A stretch of 8,524 nt of DNA from Candidatus Poseidoniaceae archaeon. GTDB lineage: Archaea; Thermoplasmatota; Poseidoniia; Poseidoniales; Poseidoniaceae. The notes under the pieces are model-generated. The model had not been told where the DNA came from. It searched no databases and worked only from the letters and a program-made list of their open reading frames with translations. Of this stretch, positions 6,724 to 8,524 are shown piece by piece. Each line of letters starts with the position of its first letter. Position 1 is the first letter of the stretch. Made by a program: the position numbers and the translations under genes. The stretch covers positions 1 through 8,524 of the forward strand of contig DUJK01000200.1 of NCBI GenBank assembly GCA_013329925.1, read 5' to 3'.

Positions 6724-7455
6724 TTATTGATGCAGATAATTGCTTAGATTGTGCACTCCATGGCCCCAATTAACCGCTTCTAGGTGTTCTCTGCCGACAA
6801 TTCCAATTATTCCTTCGGTATTTTCCCAAGTGGTTATTGCATGGACTAATAATTTTGAATTACGGGTATGAGCCTCAAAGGTTGGAATTATTTTTGGGTC
6901 TTCTTTCTCATCGATTGTCTCACCAAGTTGTTTTCGTCGCTCCATCCAATCGATGCATACCTTGTCGGCAAATTCATCTTCTGGTAAATTTGCCAATTTT
7001 AGTTTCAAATCTGTCCATGTAGTACTTGAATACAAATCATTTCGGCTCTCAATTACTCTATCTAATGCCACATCTAGGTAGAGATAGGTCCTTGCTTCCC
7101 AACATTCCCAGTGACCTAGACTCATGTAGTTCATCAATAATAAGAGCCCTTCTTCCCCTTTGTCTATATTTTGAAGTACTTCACGTACAGAACCATCTTT
7201 GGCCCCAATTTCTTCCATCCAGTCTAATATTTCTGCCTCACAATCAATATCGAATAAACGTGCTAATCGGTCAGATTTTTCGGGTCGATATTCTCTCAAC
7301 GAACCAGATTCCATGCCTTGGTAAACATCATTCCACGGCATCTTCAATATAGTTTCAAGACTTTGCTGTTCCACCAACAGTAAAACAGTTTCAATCCCCA
7401 TATTAACCCCTAGATGCTCGTCTGCTTTGATGTCATCGCATACAACTTCTGTCAA
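6724..7455 (-). CDS. Protein of unknown function with a faint TraB-like C-terminal motif
   Basis: I do not recognise this 243-residue protein with confidence. It has no signal peptide and no clear membrane segment, is acidic and has many Trp residues. A predicted helical body (about 19-150) contains MPWNDVYQGMESG and GHWECWEARTYLYLD. The C-terminus, IIGIVGREHLEAVNWG at 216-231, resembles the closing GxGH motif of TraB/PrgY-type proteins, but the N-terminal TraB motifs are not visible, so this is only a hint. The long frame starts at a TTG (7455) with a weak AGGG upstream and an in-frame stop just before it. An ATG at 7401, preceded by AGGGG, is an equally plausible start and would give 225 residues. 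It lies directly upstream of grpE on the same strand and diverges from the DRG GTPase gene. That it is a real gene is supported by length, strand layout and the tight fit between neighbours. Confidence 0.7.
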   Translation of the reverse strand: MTEVVCDDIKADEHLGVNMGIETVLLLVEQQSLETILKMPWNDVYQGMESGSLREYRPEKSDRLARLFDIDCEAEILDWMEEIGAKDGSVREVLQNIDKGEEGLLLLMNYMSLGHWECWEARTYLYLDVALDRVIESRNDLYSSTTWTDLKLKLANLPEDEFADKVCIDWMERRKQLGETIDEKEDPKIIPTFEAHTRNSKLLVHAITTWENTEGIIGIVGREHLEAVNWGHGVHNLSNYLHQ

Positions 7456-7519
7456 TTCTGCCCTGATTCAACAATAGATTTCAAGAGTACCCTACTTACA
7501 GCGTCGTTTTGGGGTCATT
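7456..7519. promoter_or_regulatory. Divergent promoter region between the unknown gene and the DRG GTPase gene
   Basis: The 64-base gap separates two divergent genes and must hold the promoter for at least one of them. I see no strong TATA element on either strand. A GGGGT run at 7511-7515, four bases before the ATG at 7520, is a weak ribosome-binding candidate for the GTPase. If the unknown gene starts at 7401 instead of 7455, the gap widens to 118 bases. Confidence 0.35.
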
Positions 7520-8524
7520 ATGGCAACTATCAAAGAGCAAATCGAATTGATTCGCGCCGAGATAGATAAAACCCAAAAAAACAAGGCCACTAATGCTCAC
7601 ATTGGGAAGCTAAAAGCTAAGATTGCCCAACTGAAATTAAAAGAGGAAAAAGCCCATGCTCACTCTAAAGCAAGTGGCGGTGGCAAAGGATTTGAAGTAA
7701 AGAAATCCGGTGATGCTACAGTTGCTTTGGTTGGATTCCCTTCTGTGGGTAAATCTACGCTTATCTCCAAAGTTACTGATGCACATTCTGAAGCAGCTGG
7801 ATACGCTTTTACCACACTGACTTGTATTCCAGGAGTTATGGAACATAGGGGTGCTAAGATTCAGATTCTGGATTTACCCGGGCTAATCAAGGGTGCTGCT
7901 GAAGGCAAAGGTCGCGGGCGAGAGATTCTCAATGTAATCAGAAGCGCAGATATGGTGTTGTATATCGTCGACCCTTTCCAAGATGCCCACTTCAATGTAT
8001 TACATAGAGAACTTCATAATGCAGGGTTACGGCTAAATGAAACAAAGCCTCCAGTATTCATCAAACGAACCGAAAGAGGTGGTATTGATGTGCGTTCAAC
8101 TGTTGAGCAAACCCATCTTAGTGATGAAGAGATGGGGGAGATAATTCGCTCTTTTGGTTATACTTCTGCTATAGTTACGTTAAGAAATGATACGACTGCT
8201 GAACAAATTGTTGATTGTTTAGCAGAGAATAGAATCTATGAAAAAGCGGTAATTGCCATAAATAAAATTGATATTGCTACTGAAGAGGACCTAGTTAGAG
8301 CAACAAAGGCACTACCAAAGGATTGGCCAATAATGCGTATTTCAGCATTCAAAGATATTGGTCTGGACGAATTAAAAGATTTCATTTATGATAATCTTGG
8401 TTTTATGCGAGTCTACCTAAAACCGCAAGGTGAGGAGGCAGATTTGGAGGAGCCTTTGATTGTTAAAGACGATTCAACTGTCAAGAATATTTGCATGAAG
8501 CTACACCGTGATTTCGTTAGAAAA
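7520..8524 (+). CDS. DRG-family (Obg-related) GTP-binding protein, C-terminus beyond the window
   Basis: This is the archaeal counterpart of eukaryotic developmentally regulated GTP-binding proteins, ribosome-associated GTPases linked to translation. The 335 visible codons stay open to the right edge. Residues 1-62 carry the family N-terminus: a basic helical hairpin containing KNKAT, then a Gly-rich linker and GFEVKKSGDA. The G domain follows: G1 GFPSVGKST (72-80), the switch-I FTTLTCIPGV (97-106), G3 DLPGL (118-122) with GKGRGREI just after, G4 NKID (248-251), and G5 around ISAFKD (274-279). The DRG-specific insert, about 170-240, interrupts the G domain. From about residue 295, FMRVYLKPQG begins a TGS domain that the window cuts. 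Full-length relatives have about 365 residues, so only some 30 should be missing. The ATG at 7520 gives the normal DRG N-terminus. The DFRP-type partner seen in eukaryotes is not present here. Confidence 0.95.
   Translation, partial: MATIKEQIELIRAEIDKTQKNKATNAHIGKLKAKIAQLKLKEEKAHAHSKASGGGKGFEVKKSGDATVALVGFPSVGKSTLISKVTDAHSEAAGYAFTTLTCIPGVMEHRGAKIQILDLPGLIKGAAEGKGRGREILNVIRSADMVLYIVDPFQDAHFNVLHRELHNAGLRLNETKPPVFIKRTERGGIDVRSTVEQTHLSDEEMGEIIRSFGYTSAIVTLRNDTTAEQIVDCLAENRIYEKAVIAINKIDIATEEDLVRATKALPKDWPIMRISAFKDIGLDELKDFIYDNLGFMRVYLKPQGEEADLEEPLIVKDDSTVKNICMKLHRDFVRK

Noticed and set aside
6837..7352. Two plus-strand frames opposite the unknown 243-residue gene
   Set aside because: They are antisense to a longer, better-placed frame and have compositions typical of reverse readings. 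Because the opposite gene is unrecognised this rejection is less certain than the others.
7637..7846. A 69-residue minus-strand frame inside the DRG gene
   Set aside because: It is antisense to the highly conserved G1 and switch region of the GTPase.
1..8524. Possible mobile element, CRISPR array, toxin-antitoxin pair or defence island
   Set aside because: I found no transposase, integrase, direct-repeat array, terminal inverted repeats or small gene pairs. All recognisable genes are metabolic or housekeeping, apart from the PIG-like enzyme, the radical SAM protein and one unknown.

Overview
The window looks like chromosomal DNA of a marine archaeon, most plausibly a Poseidoniia-type (Marine Group II/III) euryarchaeon. 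The evidence is an archaeal/eukaryotic-type DRG GTPase, a COG2108-type radical SAM protein seen mainly in archaea, an archaeal-type (NadM-like) NMN adenylyltransferase, and a bacterial-type GrpE of the kind mesophilic archaea acquired by transfer. Genes are tightly packed, moderately AT-rich and mostly lack Shine-Dalgarno sites. The lineage is an inference; there is no rRNA or other marker to settle it.

Layout. Positions 1-2392 (minus strand) hold most of a large membrane enzyme. It runs off the left edge, so its C-terminus is missing. It has an alkaline-phosphatase-superfamily domain whose motifs match eukaryotic GPI ethanolamine-phosphate transferases (PIG-O/PIG-G/PIG-N), followed by about ten membrane segments. 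Upstream on the same strand are a radical SAM protein (2478-3563) and the glutaminase subunit of PLP synthase, pdxT (3612-4301). The order pdxT, radical SAM, transferase could be an operon, although the transferase has its own candidate promoter. Diverging from pdxT is a plus-strand pair: a class-V PLP-dependent aminotransferase (4381-5565) and an NMN-adenylyltransferase-like protein (5575-6129). The second starts with TTG behind a clear Shine-Dalgarno sequence. This pair converges, with a 4-base overlap, on grpE (6126-6683, minus). An unrecognised 243-residue protein (6724-7455, minus) lies directly upstream of grpE. Diverging from it is a DRG-family GTPase (7520 to the right edge), cut inside its C-terminal TGS domain.

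Functionally this is mainly housekeeping: PLP supply (PdxT) next to a PLP enzyme, NAD synthesis, protein folding and a translation-linked GTPase. The accessory element is the PIG-like phosphotransferase, which suggests a phosphoethanolamine-like (or other phospho-alcohol) decoration of a lipid or glycan outside the cytoplasmic membrane. I found no CRISPR array, insertion sequence, tRNA, rRNA, prophage or recognisable defence system, and no gene-free stretch longer than 85 bases.
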